From: Funneliformis mosseae
Lineage: Eukaryota > Glomeromycota > Glomeromycetes > Glomerales > Glomeraceae
DNA length: 26,067 nt
Direction of reading: 5' to 3'
Assembly: GCA_910592005.1 (NCBI GenBank)
Contig: CAJVPP010000803.1
Span: 1 to 26,067 of the forward strand
Positions 1 through 9,621 of the stretch are shown here, in pieces (positions within the stretch are counted from its first letter, which is position 1; every line of letters begins with the position of its first letter). The translations under genes were made by a program, and so were the position numbers. The notes below the pieces were generated by a model. It worked only from the letters and a program-made list of their open reading frames with translations, ran no database searches and was not told where the DNA came from.

Positions 1-49
1 TTTTATTTACCCTTTGAGATTTTATTTGAAGCTACGAAACCCAATGTAA

Positions 50-355
50 CATTGTTCTTTTTAAATGATTTTTTATCGTTCAAGTCGAACGATTCCTTAT
101 CATTTTTCTTGAACAATTTTTTATCATTTAAGTCGAACGATTTCTTATCATTCAACTTAAACAATTTCTTATCATTCTTTTTAAACAATTTTTTATCGTT
201 CAAGTCGAACGATTTTTTATTGTTCTTCTTGAATGATTTTTTTATCGTTCAAGTCGAACGATTTCTTATCATTCAACTTAAACAATTTTTTTATCATTCA
301 AGTCGAACAATTTCTTATTGTTTTTCTTAGAACGATTTTTTTATCATTCAAGTCA
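50..355. repeat. 24-bp minisatellite, about 12 units
   Basis: The unit alternates forms built on TTCTTATCATTC plus AACTTAAACAAT or AAGTCGAACGAT. About twelve copies run head to tail, with a few 1-2 base T-run slips near positions 237, 288 and 330. Because 24 is divisible by three, much of the array stays open in both directions. On plus it reads as an FLSFKSND-like octapeptide, and on minus as a KNDKKLFK-like octapeptide. I treat it as a tandem repeat rather than a gene, because the openness is a consequence of the unit and no start, flanking domain or codon bias supports translation. The half-unit GTTCAAGTCGAAC is nearly palindromic. Copies differ largely by TCG/TCA and TTG changes. Confidence 0.85.
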
Positions 356-535
356 ACTTAAGTCAACTCGAATCAAGTTGAGTTTAAATCAAGTTGAGTT
401 AAATATTTAACTTGACTTGAATTTGGCTTGACTCACAAATCATCAAGTCAAAAAACATAAACTCAACTTGATTTGAACTCGACTCAGCTTATCTGACTTG
501 TAAGTTAACTCGACTTATTTGAAACTCTATTTACT
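345..535. repeat. irregular array of CAAGTTGAG / CTCAACTTG words
   Basis: Directly after the minisatellite, short words such as TCAAGTCAACT, CAAGTTGAGTT and AACTCAACTTGA recur in both orientations at irregular spacing. Neighbouring copies could pair as small hairpins. No reading frame stays open. It could be the degenerated outer part of the same satellite, or the former edge of the retrotransposon to its right. Confidence 0.6.
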
Positions 536-559
536 ATAAACTACTTAAACTATATTACT

Positions 560-969
560 AAGATCTGAATCAAATCAAGAATAGGAAAATAAAACTCCAC
601 CTCAATCTCTAAAATTAAAACCAAATGTTCAGTTTACATCAGCAATACCTTATTACGAATACCCTTATAAAATAATCAAAGATCTTAAGATTTCAGATAC
701 TAATGTTACCTTTGAATAACTACTAAGAAATTTTTCTTACCTTTAAGAGGTAAAGTATAAGATAAAGATAATTGAAAAAGAAATGGAGATTGAAATGAAT
801 TTTGCCTAGACTCATGTAACTAATAATAACATTATTAAGTATATTATGAGATTTAAGTTAAATCTAATTAAAATTAATTTGAACTAATTTGGATTCTGAT
901 GTAATTGTTTGCATGATCTTAAATATTTTAGCCTCTAAACTTAACATTTAACCTGACAAGTTTTTTGAC
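560..969 (+). pseudogene. expected gag region of the gypsy element, not readable
   Basis: This stretch precedes the protease remnant and is where a gag or gag-protease linker would lie. All three plus frames are closed at short intervals and I recognise no capsid or CCHC zinc-knuckle motif. It is listed only to account for the sequence; its identity is positional inference. Confidence 0.25.
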
Positions 970-1240
970 ATCTTAATTGTAACTGCAGATGAAAAACGTA
1001 AAAGATCATTAAGAATTATAACTTTTGTCTCTCTTATTTTACAAGGAGTGAAATTCTCAGTCAACCTACAAATAATTGAGTCAACTCAGAATACTTTATT
1101 ATTAGAAATAAATTAGTTCAAAACATTTAATGCAAGGATATATTTTGATCAGGATAAGTTAAGAGTTAGAATTAATGATCAAATAGTTGATTCTTCTCTA
1201 AAATGTATCGAAAAGCTAAACTATTTTTTAGAATTTTAGC
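970..1240 (+). pseudogene. retropepsin-like protease remnant
   Basis: A frame through 976-1215 reads IVTADEKRKRSL, then NLQIIESTQNTLLLEIN, a stop, and FKTFNARIYFDQDKLRV. In fungal gypsy proteases this is the C-terminal half of the retropepsin fold: a VxxADG-type strand, a hydrophobic ILG(N)DW flap-side segment, and a following beta hairpin. The TAG at 1114-1116 stands exactly at the normally conserved Trp, so it is best read as TGG to TAG. I cannot find the catalytic Asp-(Ser/Thr)-Gly triad, which should lie upstream. The remnant lies in a different frame from the reverse transcriptase start at 1412, so at least one frameshift separates them. Confidence 0.55.
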
Positions 1241-1411
1241 AAATACTGCAAAAACAAAGAAGAGGATTATGTAGATGAAGCCTTATATAAAACTGATCTA
1301 TTTTAAGTAAAGAATGATAATAACTTCTCTTCTGATCTAAATGAAGGAAGTAACGAATTGGAATGCATTAAATAGCCTTACTAAGAGGAAGAAATTATTG
1401 CTGTTTATAGT

Positions 1412-2800
1412 ATGGATACTGAAAAAGGAATAGAAGAACAAGAAATAATTAAAGCATTTATACCAAAAGAAATTATTTCAACTGGAGGAATTGATATCAG
1501 ACAAACTTCATTTATTAATCATCAAATTCCTCCAAAACCTAATACCAGACTTATTGCCCATCCTTCATATCAATTAAACCAAAAAAAAAAAGATTTCTTA
1601 GAAAAAAAAATTGATAAAATGTTAGAAAAGAGAATTATTCAAACTTCTAAAAATTTATGCCTCTCCAATTGTGATTGTATCTAAAAAGACTGGAGATCTT
1701 AGAATTTTGTGTTGATTATCATCCATTAAATTCTGTAATAGTTACTGACTAATATCTAATACCAAATATGCAAAATCAATTAAAGAACTTCTGAATTGCT
1801 AAATACTTTACTATTCTAGACTTGGCTAGCGGATATTGGTAAATAAAAATGCATTTAAATGATCAAGCAAAAATAGCTTTTATTACATCTTTAAGACTTT
1901 ATAAATTTAAAGTAATGCCTTTTAGTTAGAAAAATGCACCTGCCACTTTCCAAAGACTAATAAATAGAGTTCTATATCAGTTGATTGGAAAATTTGTGCT
2001 ATCTATTTAGATGATATTATCATTTATTCAACTACCTTTTAAAATCATTGTAATCATATGCAATAAGTTTTTTTAGATTGAAAAAAGCAGGATTAAAAAT
2101 AAAATTGGAGAAATACACATTTGTAGTAAATGAAATTAGTTATTTAAGATATATTATAGAAAGTAATAGAATTAAACCTGATCAAAGAAAGATCCAAACT
2201 ATGATTGATTTATCTATACTAAGAAATTTAAAAGAAGTACGAATGGCATTAGGATTCTTTTCTTATTATTAATGATTCATCTAAGATTTTGCAAAGATTG
2301 CAGGATCTTTTTATAACCTAACTAAAAGAAGTACACCTTAGAATTGGATAATATAACATCAGAATTCGTTTAACGAATTAAAATTTAAGATGATTACAGC
2401 TTTAATTCTCATTTAACCTGACTTAAGTAAAACTTTTATCATCTAAACAGATGCTTCAGATAAAGAATTAGAAGTTGTACTTACTCAAAAAGATGATTAA
2501 AGACTCGAATATCTAATAGCCTATGTAAGTAAAAAATTATCTGACTTATAATTAAAATACATCACCACTGAAAAGGAATCTCTTGTAGTCCAATAGGCTA
2601 TTAAGCATTTGATCACTATCTCTATTATTAACTCTTTGAAGTAATGACTGATTATTCTGCATTGAATTAGTTATTAACAACTAAACATGTGAAAGAACAA
2701 GTAGCCAAATGGGCTTTATTCTTACAAGCCTATGATTTTACTATTAAATATCATTTAGGAAATAAGAATCAAAATGCTGATACATTCTCATGAATAATTC
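1412..2800 (+). pseudogene. gypsy reverse transcriptase and RNase H (broken)
   Basis: This is the polymerase of the retrotransposon, which would copy its RNA into DNA in the cytoplasmic particle. From 1412 a 90-codon block gives the RT N-terminal region (PKPNTRLIAHPSYQLN, then a connector to the fingers domain). Frames then shift near 1660 and 1703. Visible motifs are VDYHPLNSV (about 1710), ILDLASGYW followed by TAA at 1840-1842 where the family has Gln, and PFS plus TAG at 1927-1929 before KNAPATFQR. The catalytic AIYLDDIIIYS (YLDD at 2004-2015) is intact. The thumb region (KKAGLKIKLEK) follows a TAA at 2064-2066. RNase H is seen at about 2440-2640 (TDASDKELEVVLTQ) and the tether at 2640-2790 ends in NQNADTFS then TGA, where Arg is usual. 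It cannot be translated as it stands. Confidence 0.85.
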
Positions 2801-3900
2801 TTATTCATATAGCTTTAACAGAAGAAGTAGAAGAAAAATCAATTGATAATTTTAGATAAATCCAAGTATATTTTTAGTCTAGACGTATCAATATATCAAA
2901 TTAAATAGCAATGGAATGGAATGAATTAATAAATAATTGTCAATATAGAAGAAATTCTTACTCTTATAATGAAATTGATTATCATTCACATTGGTATTAT
3001 ATTTTCTACTTTCAATGTGTAAATCCTTATAAAAATTATATACCTCCTTTCAACGAATACACTTTGTATAAATATGATGAATATTATTAAGAATTTTTTG
3101 ACTATGTTGAAGAAGAATATTATCAACAAAATAAATATTCAGATGAAAATTAATATTCTCAAAAAAGCGATAATGAGTCTGAATATTATTCAAGTCAAGA
3201 AGACCTTGAATCTATACTCGATGAAAAAGAAAAAGATTGGAGAAAAGATATACATAATATATATCTTTAAGCTGCAGAATTTAAACAAACTACTGTTAAA
3301 TAAATGCAAGATCATTCATTAGTAGAAGTGATATAAGTCTATTTTGTTAATTGCATATTTTGCAAAAAATTATTACTATAGATCTCAAACATAATTGCAT
3401 TGTTAGATATAAACTTGGTCAAATCTATCCTAATATGATTCCTAAAGCTCTAACAAATGAAATCTTTTAGACTATTCTGAAAAAAGTGCAACAACATAAT
3501 GAAATATATTATATTGCAATAGAATTATTACAATTATCTTTTTAACTTCAAGTCTCTAATACTAATGAATAGACTGAGGATGAATTAAATAAATTATTCA
3601 GCCAATATGAACCAATTATTATTCCAGTTATTTTATCAAATTTTAGCAATACGCAAAGTCATGTGTCTACTTCTAAATTAAAATTTTAAATATTTTCTTT
3701 TATTATTCTTATATTAAATATTTTATTATAATTATATTTCATTTTATATTGTATCATTTTTGAGAGTTAGTATCTAGTTGAATAACACTAGTGAGTGAAA
3801 GTTTCAAGTTAATTTACACTATAATTGAGTGAAAGTAAAAGTATAGGTATTGTGACTTATAGTTCAATTATTTATAATAGATATATAACAATATCTCAAA
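2800..3900 (+). pseudogene. Tyr/Glu/Gln-rich spacer between RNase H and integrase
   Basis: One frame from about 2850 to 3350 is acidic and rich in Tyr, Glu, Asn and Gln (for example EEEYYQQNKYSDEN and SEYYSSQEDLESILDEKEK). It is interrupted by TAA codons in places such as YY*EFF, EN*YS and YL*AAE, where CAA to TAA is the simplest origin. A second frame (about 3420-3650) continues with IELLQLSF and DELNKLFSQYEPII. Standard gypsy pol has only a short linker here, so about 300 residues of low-complexity sequence is unusual. From about 3660 to 3900 the sequence is AT-rich with no clear frame and could be linker decay or a small insertion. The function of the spacer is unknown. Confidence 0.5.
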
Positions 3901-5134
3901 CTTCAACAATATTTAAAGCATAACAAGTTTCTTGATCATATTTAATCTAATAGAGACAGGAAAAAGTTTAAGAATATGACTAAATACTTCACAATTTGAA
4001 TATTAACTTATACTATTTTGATCAAAAAAGACTTAGACATTTATTACAAGTTCTCAAAAGATATGAACTAGAACTGATTTTATACATGATGTATAATGAT
4101 CCTACAGTAGGTCATTTTGAATGAGAAATCATGTTCAACAAAATTAAAATTCGATACTATTGGCCTTAAATATATGAAGACATTAAAGAATATGTGAAAA
4201 TATGTGATTCTTGCCAATGAAAAAGAGGATCAAATAAGAATAACAAACTATATCCTATACTTCCTCATAGCTCTTTTTATCAAATTAGAATAGATTTTAT
4301 TAGTCTCTTACTAGTAATCTCTAGAGGAAATAAATATATTATCATTGCTGTAGATATATTTACTAAATGGCCAGAAACAAGAGCTATTACAGAAGTTATC
4401 ACTAGTCAAGTTACTCTATTTATCTATGAAAAAATTATTTGTAAACATAGTTATTCTATGAAGATTCTATCAGATAAAGGCATACATTTTAATAATGCTA
4501 TGATTAAAGAATTAATAGAAAAATTTGGGATCAAATATCATAATTCTACACTTTATCACCTTTAGATGAATAGATAAATAGAAAGATTTAATAAAACTTT
4601 GAAAAAATCATTAGCAAAAATAACACAAAAATAAATTGAATGAGATTTACATATAGCTCCTGTATTATTTGTTTATCACACTGCTTAACAAGTTACAATT
4701 AAAATAATTCTATTTTTATTAATATATAAATGAGAAGCAAAATTACCTTTTAATAATCATACTAATCAAGAAAATGAAAATTTGATAGATCAAATTTGAC
4801 AAATCATAGAAAAGCTTTCAGATATTAGGGAAAAAACCAAATAGATAATAATCGCTGTAAAAAATAAATAAAATATAGTACATGACAAATATTTGACTAA
4901 GTCAATATCATTTGATATAGGATAAAAAGTTTTATATTTTAATATTGCATAAATCAATCAATTTTCAAAAAATTAGAGCCAAAATAGAAAGAACTTTATC
5001 AGATTTATGAAACCTTAATAAATGGATCTTATTATTTAAGAGAAGAAAATAGATACCTTCTTGTCAAACCAGTAAATGATGATCTACTTAAAAATTACTT
5101 TGATTAATGGTCATGAGAACTATAAATAGTAATT
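3900..5134 (+). pseudogene. gypsy integrase (DD35E residues present, frame broken)
   Basis: The integrase would insert the retrotransposon cDNA into chromosomal DNA. The N-terminal H2C2 zinc domain is visible as NDPTVGHF (about 4098-4121), then RYYWP, TAA at 4167-4169, IYEDIKEYV and CDSCQ followed by TGA at 4218-4220. The catalytic core keeps all three acidic residues in one frame: Asp at 4293-4295 (RIDFIS), Asp at 4473-4475 (SDKGIHF) and Glu at 4581-4583 (IERFNKTL). The last two have 35 residues between them, as in retroviral-type integrases. The C-terminal region resembles the usual LEPKWKGPY segment, with TAG in place of Trp near 4985. Stops again sit at expected Gln, Arg and Trp positions. 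Confidence 0.85.
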
Positions 5135-5199
5135 GATATATAAAAAAATATATATAAATCATAATTATTTTCTCTTTTATATAAAATTTTGCAAAATAG

Positions 5200-5536
5200 A
5201 TAAAATTTTACAAGACATAGTGTAAATAGAATCATTACAGATACAAGAATATTATCACCTATATTAATCTACTGATGATTCTAAGACAAAAATGAGGATA
5301 GTTCAAAGAAATTATCAACGAACAAAAGCAATAAGAAATAGAATTAAAATGTTAATGAATATATATTTAACCAGTGAACTTTTAAACTCCTTAAAAGATA
5401 TAGATTACAAATGAGCAAAGTTAGTTTTAAATCTATATTAAAGAAAAACTGCTGTAAAGACTTTTATATTATTTCAAGAATTAGAAACATCCTTTCACAA
5501 ACAAAAGTCTTAATTGCCTGGCAAATACAATGATTA
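5200..5536 (+). pseudogene. possible reading frame downstream of pol, left part, cut by Tc1 insertion
   Basis: A single plus frame from about 5228 reads IESLQIQEYYHLY, a TAA, then STDDSKTKMRIVQRNY and SELLNSLKDIDYK, a TGA, and KLVLNLY, a TAA, then KTFILFQELETSFHKQKS. Each stop could be CAA or CGA with C to T. It is basic, helix-rich and lies about 90 bases after the integrase. It could be a third protein of the retrotransposon or the remnant of another element. I do not recognise a domain. It stops at the left end of the nested Tc1 element at 5537. Confidence 0.35.
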
Positions 5537-5558
5537 CAGTAGTAGTTATAAGTATTTG
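5537..5558 (+). repeat. left terminal inverted repeat of Tc1 element B
   Basis: CAGTAGTAGTTATAAGTATT plus TG. The reverse complement of 6773-6794 matches at 18 of 22 positions, and all four differences are C versus T. Three of the four C's are followed by A and one by T. Confidence 0.6.
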
Positions 5559-5671
5559 ACTATTCGAGATTATCCAAAATTATTATATAATTACCCTCAA
5601 ATTTTCCAGGAATATAATGTAACATAATATATGATCACCTGTAAATTTATAAGTGTCAATAATACAAAAAA

Positions 5672-6694
5672 AAATTTAGATGATCATCAAACTTTGCTTG
5701 AAAAATAGAGTTTTTTTAGAAAAATGATATGAAATTGTCTTTTTATGTGAGCATTCAGCTGATCTAAAGTTTAGTTTTAGATTTATTGCTAAACAAGTAT
5801 ATTGTAGTAAATCTATAGCTATTTATTGGATTAAAAGATATCATAAAAATTAGGACTTAAGTATTTCAGAAAGACTGGAATGGCTTTGTATAATATCTGC
5901 GAAACAAGATGACAAGATTGTAAAGATAGCAGAGAAAGAACATAATATAACAGCCATTCAAATACAAGAAAAAATAGAAGAAAAAGGTGTTAAGCTTAGT
6001 GTAGAAATAGTAAGGTGATATTTTTGTAAGTCTGAAAGAAAGTTTAGTAATAAAATTTCTAAACCTTTACTTAAAGAAGACCATTGAAAGAAAAGTTGTA
6101 ATAAGCAAAAAAACATAAGAATTTTAATTGAAATTGAGTTATTTTTACAGATGAGAGTACATTTTAATTATATAACTCAAAAAAAGATTTGGCAGTTTCC
6201 TGATAGAAAAAATTGCTTTGTTTTGTTAGATATTCATTAAAAGTTCATGTTTAGAAATATTTTTCTGCTTCTAGATTTGGTAAGTTATTTTGCTTTTAGA
6301 GAAACCTTAATGCTGAATTTATGTATATTATTTATGAGCAGGATCTCCTGGTTTTCACCTCTAAACTTTTTGGTAAAGGTAATATAGATTGGATCTTGTA
6401 AGAAGATAATAATCTAAAGTATTAATCAAAAATCATGAAAAAATAGAAGTAAGAAAATGGTATTAAGATACTTTCTTAACCATTAATGTTTTCAGACCAA
6501 AATCCTATAGAAAACATTTGGAGGTTAATAAAAATTAATATACAAAAAAAAATTTAATCAATTAGAGGGTTAAGGGAAAACTTATAAAAGAATGAAACCA
6601 ATTATCATCTATACTTACTGTGAATTTAGTAGCTAGCATGAAAAGGCATCCAGCTACACTTATAGAATCAGATAATGATTACACAATATATTAA
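5672..6694 (+). pseudogene. Tc1-like transposase, DD34E, broken (element B)
   Basis: It would cut and paste the element by recognising the inverted ends in the nucleus. The N-terminal part (DDHQTLLEK, EIVFLCEHSADLKF, then SKSIAIYWIKRYHK) is a helix-turn-helix DNA-binding region, followed by KIVKIAEKEHNITA. The catalytic domain has VIFTDESTF (Asp at 6150-6152), LQEDNNLKY and NPIENIW, and 34 residues separate the second Asp from the Glu, so the catalytic triad survives. Stops include TGA after EIVR (Arg), TAA at 6165-6167 after STF, TAG after VHV where Trp is conserved (VHVWG), and TAA in DWIL*ED where Gln is usual. At least two frameshifts are present, one near 5715. The frame ends at TAA 6692-6694. 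Start is uncertain because the original ATG may be mutated. Confidence 0.8.
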
Positions 6695-6772
6695 TTTTAG
6701 TTAGTTAGTTATATATTTTTTAAATAAAAAAAAATTTGAATTTACTTACTTGTAGCTGAAGTTAGAGGTGAA

Positions 6773-6794
6773 CAGATACTTATGACTGCTACTA
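6773..6794 (-). repeat. right terminal inverted repeat of Tc1 element B
   Basis: Read on minus it is TAGTAGCAGTCATAAGTATC plus TG, the partner of 5537-5558. It is followed outside by TA at 6795-6796. Confidence 0.6.
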
Positions 6795-6796
6795 TA

Positions 6797-6990
6797 ATAA
6801 AAAGTAAAATATAGGATCTTATTTTAAGGGTGAAATCTTTCTCACTAATATATTTAAAATTCAAGTTAGAGAAGGATTATCAACAGAAGAAAATACAACT
6901 TCAAATATCACGTAGAATCTGCTAATCAATGATGATTTCACATTAGATGATCTTAATACTTCGTTAAATAGTAATCAATAATAATTTCTA
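6797..6990 (+). pseudogene. possible right part of the reading frame split by Tc1 element B
   Basis: After the right TA a plus frame reads GSYFKGEIFLTNIFKI, EGLSTEENTTSNIT, a TAG, then LLINDDFTLDDLNTSLN and ends at TAATAA around 6982. If the Tc1 element and one TA are removed, this frame is one base out of register with the frame at 5200-5536, so a small indel would be needed to make them one gene. Acidic, Ser/Thr/Asn-rich, no domain recognised. Confidence 0.3.
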
Positions 6991-8298
6991 ATTTACCTGT
7001 TTCTTCTATTTCTTCTATATTTTCTGTATAGCTTATTTATTTTATTTATTCTATTTCACCTATAATTTTTTTAATGTTTGTAATTTATTTATTTCTTTTT
7101 ATTATTTTTATAGTTTATATTATTTTTATTATTTTATTATGTTTAAATATATTTTTATTGAAATATATATCTATATTTAATTAATTTATAGCATAGCAAT
7201 TAGTTAACCATAGCAAATTAATTTTGTATAAATAGAATAGCTTTTTGCTTAGGTTGTAAATTAACTTATTTATAAGTTTTATACGAATTTCAAGATATAA
7301 ATAAAAGAATTAATTTAAATCTATACAAATTTACTTTCCTTTCAACATTGTCTTTCATCTAGAATTTGTTATAAATTCTATACTAACTTGCTATTAAATT
7401 CATCATTATAAGTTTAATTAATATATCTTAAATTCTAAAACCTGATAAATTTTCAAGTTGATTTAAGTATAATAGATACCTGTAAGACTTAGAGAAAATT
7501 CTAAGGTCAGAAACTTCAATGTGTAAAATCAACTATCATAGCCTTTCAACTTAGATATTAAGATAAATAAAAATGAACCTAGTGACAATGTAGATAATTT
7601 ATAAATATAACAATTTTTGAGTTAATTAATAAAATTATTATAAATGTTGATTAAATATATTTGCTATTGTATTTACCTTTATCACTTGATACTAGTACTA
7701 TGTTTTAAGTTATTAAAATTTATAATAAATAAAAAACATAAATGGCAAATTACAGTATTATGGTTATTATTATATTAACCTTTATTACTCATGGTTAATT
7801 CTATTTTAGAATATTATTAAATCATTAAATTAATTAATTTTAGTCATATAAAGCTTCATATTTTTTATTTCTATTTTTTTTTGGTAAAAATATTTTTAAT
7901 TTATTTTTACACTCTTACCTTATTAGACATTATTATTTCAATTAAATTATCTTATATTATGATAACATAAGGTATGTAGATCTTACTGCAGTATATATAT
8001 GAAAAGTATATGATACATAGTGCTTTAAAATTTATTAATAACTAATAGTTGATAATTTGAATCAGAAAAATTTTGTTTTAATTTAAATACAAAATAATTT
8101 TTTTGTTGTTTTATATTTTTCTTTAAAAATTATTAACATTACATTATAAAGATAAATTATGAGATATGTTTTTTGGTATAGCAATTTTATCACATTACAA
8201 TATTCTTTATTATCATCTTTCTTAAAATTTGATATTTAAAATAAAAAGTTTTATGTATTGTAAAACAGTTTCTGCTAATTGTATCTTTAGTTGTCTAA
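6991..8298. other. AT-rich stretch without recognisable genes
   Basis: Long runs of A and T, TATT and TTTA words and no frame above about 40 codons with a protein-like composition. Nothing here resembles a transposon end, tRNA or repeat array. It separates the two Tc1 elements. Confidence 0.6.
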
Positions 8299-8300
8299 TA

Positions 8301-8329
8301 TAGAGGGTGATTACGGATACCTGAATGAT
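8301..8329 (+). repeat. left terminal inverted repeat of Tc1 element A
   Basis: It begins TAGAGGGTGATTACGGATAC. Against the right arm it differs at positions 1, 12 and 22, each time with T here and C in the right arm. The following base is A, A and G respectively, so all three fit C to T at CpA or CpG on this strand. Confidence 0.93.
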
Positions 8330-8450
8330 AAGTATTTTTTTGTTTATTCGCTTTGTTTACATGTTTACATATATTTCTAATTTAAGTATTTATTTAGAAT
8401 ATAAATGGATGTCGATCACAATAATAACAAATAATTTTCTTTCGAACAAA

Positions 8451-9480
8451 ATGGTTAAAATAAAAGAATTGAATGCTGAACAATAAGAGGCAATTCTTTA
8501 CGGCCACAAACAAGGTGATTCATATCAAAAAATTGCTGACATTATACAATGTGATAAAACAACTGTCCATGATGCGATAAAACGTTTTAAAGAAACTGGT
8601 TCTGCAATACCAAAAAAACGTTATGACCTGAAACTACTTTTTAATTCAAATACACAATCTTCACTCAAAAAGATTGTTACACAAAATTCGAAGCATCGTC
8701 ACCTTACCACTCAAAAAATTCAAGAATTATGGAAAAAAAAAGAAAGTTTCAACTGTTACAATTCGTCAGACTCTTAAAAAAGTCAGCTTACGTTCGTGTG
8801 TTACCCGCTCTAAACCATTAATTTCTGAAAATAATAAAGAAAAAAGATTGGCTTGGGCATTGAAATGAGAAGATTGGACAATTGCAAAATAGAAGAAAGT
8901 TGTATAGTCTGATGAATCAACATTTAGCCAATTTTCACAAGGTCGTAGCTTACGTGTGTAGTGTACACCAGAAGAAGAATTTGACCTTTCTTGTTTAACT
9001 GCTACAGTAAAGTACAGTCCCAGTCGAATGTTTTGAGGATGCTTTTCATGGTATGGGCTGGGACCTCTTGTTCCTCTTCACGAATCTGTAATAGGATAAA
9101 GATATGCAAAAGTGTTACAGAAGCATGCTATTCCTTCAATTTACAAATTAGTTCCTCGCAAACAAGGAATTTTTCAAAAGAATAATACCCCACCTCATTG
9201 AGCAAAGATTGCTGCTAATATTTGTAACGCTTTTAAGATTTCTGTGCTACTCTAGCCTGCACAAAGCTCTGATTTAAATCCTATTGAAAATCTTTGGAAT
9301 GAAGTTGATAAGAAACTTTGTAACTTGCCTAATCAACCTAAAAATGTGAAAGATTTAGAACGTAAGGTAAAATATGCTTGGCGTTCAATTTCACTTGAAT
9401 ATATTCAAAATTTAGTTGAAAGTATGCCCCGTCGCATTTAAGCATGTATAGCAGCCGAAGGTAGTTCAACAAAGTATTAG
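8451..9480 (+). pseudogene. Tc1-like transposase, DD34E, inactivated (element A)
   Basis: The transposase starts at ATG 8451 (MVKIKELNAEQ). A helix-turn-helix occupies about residues 15-50 (SYQKIADIIQCDKTTVHDAI). A one-base gain in the A9 run at 8733-8741 moves the frame. The rest stays in one frame from 8746 to TAG 9478-9480. Catalytic residues: Asp at 8911-8913 (SDESTF), the second expected Asp is Asn (AAT, 9181-9183, in KNNTPPH) and Glu at 9286-9288 (NPIENLW), with 34 residues between the last two. Internal stops: TAA 8484, TGA 8866, TAG 8890, TAG 8905, TAG 8959, TGA 9034, TAA 9097, TGA 9199, TAG 9253 and TAA 9439. Five of these fall at expected Trp (for example VV*SDES, RMF*GCF, VLL*PAQS) and the others at Gln or Arg. 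Apart from the A-run change the frame is undamaged, so the inactivation is almost purely by transitions. Confidence 0.93.
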
Positions 9481-9590
9481 TTTATTATTTTTTTTTTAAT
9501 AAAATATATAGGAAATATTCAGAACAAATAAATTTTTTGCTTATTCTAAAAAAAAGTTAATATAATAAGTATATTCAAATAGTTTAATTA

Positions 9591-9619
9591 ATCATTCGGG
9601 TATCCGTGATCACCCTCTG
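9591..9619 (-). repeat. right terminal inverted repeat of Tc1 element A
   Basis: Read on minus it begins CAGAGGGTGATCACGGATAC. It keeps C at the three positions where the left arm has T, so it looks like the less mutated arm. The TA target duplication follows at 9620-9621. Confidence 0.93.
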
Positions 9620-9621
9620 TA

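Larger units (their letters stand above)
560..5134 (+). mobile_element. degenerate Ty3/gypsy retrotransposon (LTRs not found)
   Basis: The pol gene order protease, reverse transcriptase, RNase H, integrase is the Ty3/gypsy order, and the motifs are gypsy-type: SGYW, KNAPATFQR, YLDD, a zinc-binding HHCC-like region and DD35E. The left boundary is set loosely where the repeat arrays end. The right boundary is the end of the integrase C-terminal segment, which reads LVKPVNDDLLKNYF near 5065-5106. I compared the first 600 bases by eye with the sequence after 5134 and saw no long terminal repeat, primer-binding site or convincing polypurine tract. The LTRs may lie outside the window, be lost, or be too mutated to see. 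Confidence 0.8.
5535..6796 (+). mobile_element. Tc1/mariner element B, nested, with TA target duplication
   Basis: The element proper is 5537-6794 (1258 bp), flanked by TA at 5535-5536 and 6795-6796, the Tc1/mariner signature. The ends are 22-bp inverted repeats and the interior holds one DD34E transposase pseudogene in plus orientation. It lies just after the gypsy pol gene and seems to interrupt a reading frame. The length is ordinary for Tc1. The boundaries rest on the inverted repeats plus TA, and I am less sure of the exact left end than for the second Tc1 element in this window. Confidence 0.65.
8299..9621 (+). mobile_element. Tc1/mariner element A, complete length, TA target duplication
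   Basis: The element is 8301-9619 (1319 bp) with TA at 8299-8300 and 9620-9621. The ends are 29-bp inverted repeats with only three mismatches, and the inside contains a single transposase gene with all domains in order. It is the clearest element boundary in the window. Element A is GC-richer than its surroundings, especially in codon third positions, in keeping with a later arrival than the gypsy element. Confidence 0.93.

Noticed and set aside
1..600. 5' LTR of the gypsy element
   Set aside because: No stretch resembling it was found after 5134, and no primer-binding site was seen.
3074..3322. 82-codon plus-strand open frame rich in Ile, Lys and Asn
   Set aside because: It is out of frame with the Tyr/Glu-rich pol spacer covering the same bases, and looks like a by-product of that sequence.
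1412..5134. Nuclear code with TAA/TAG read as Gln (ciliate-like)
   Set aside because: Many TAA/TAG sit at Gln sites, but TAG also stands at conserved Trp and TGA at Arg and Trp, and the arms of the inverted repeats differ by C/T only. Mutation explains all three; a code change does not.
8991..9185. 64-codon open frame within Tc1 element A
   Set aside because: It overlaps the transposase catalytic region in another frame and has no conserved motif.
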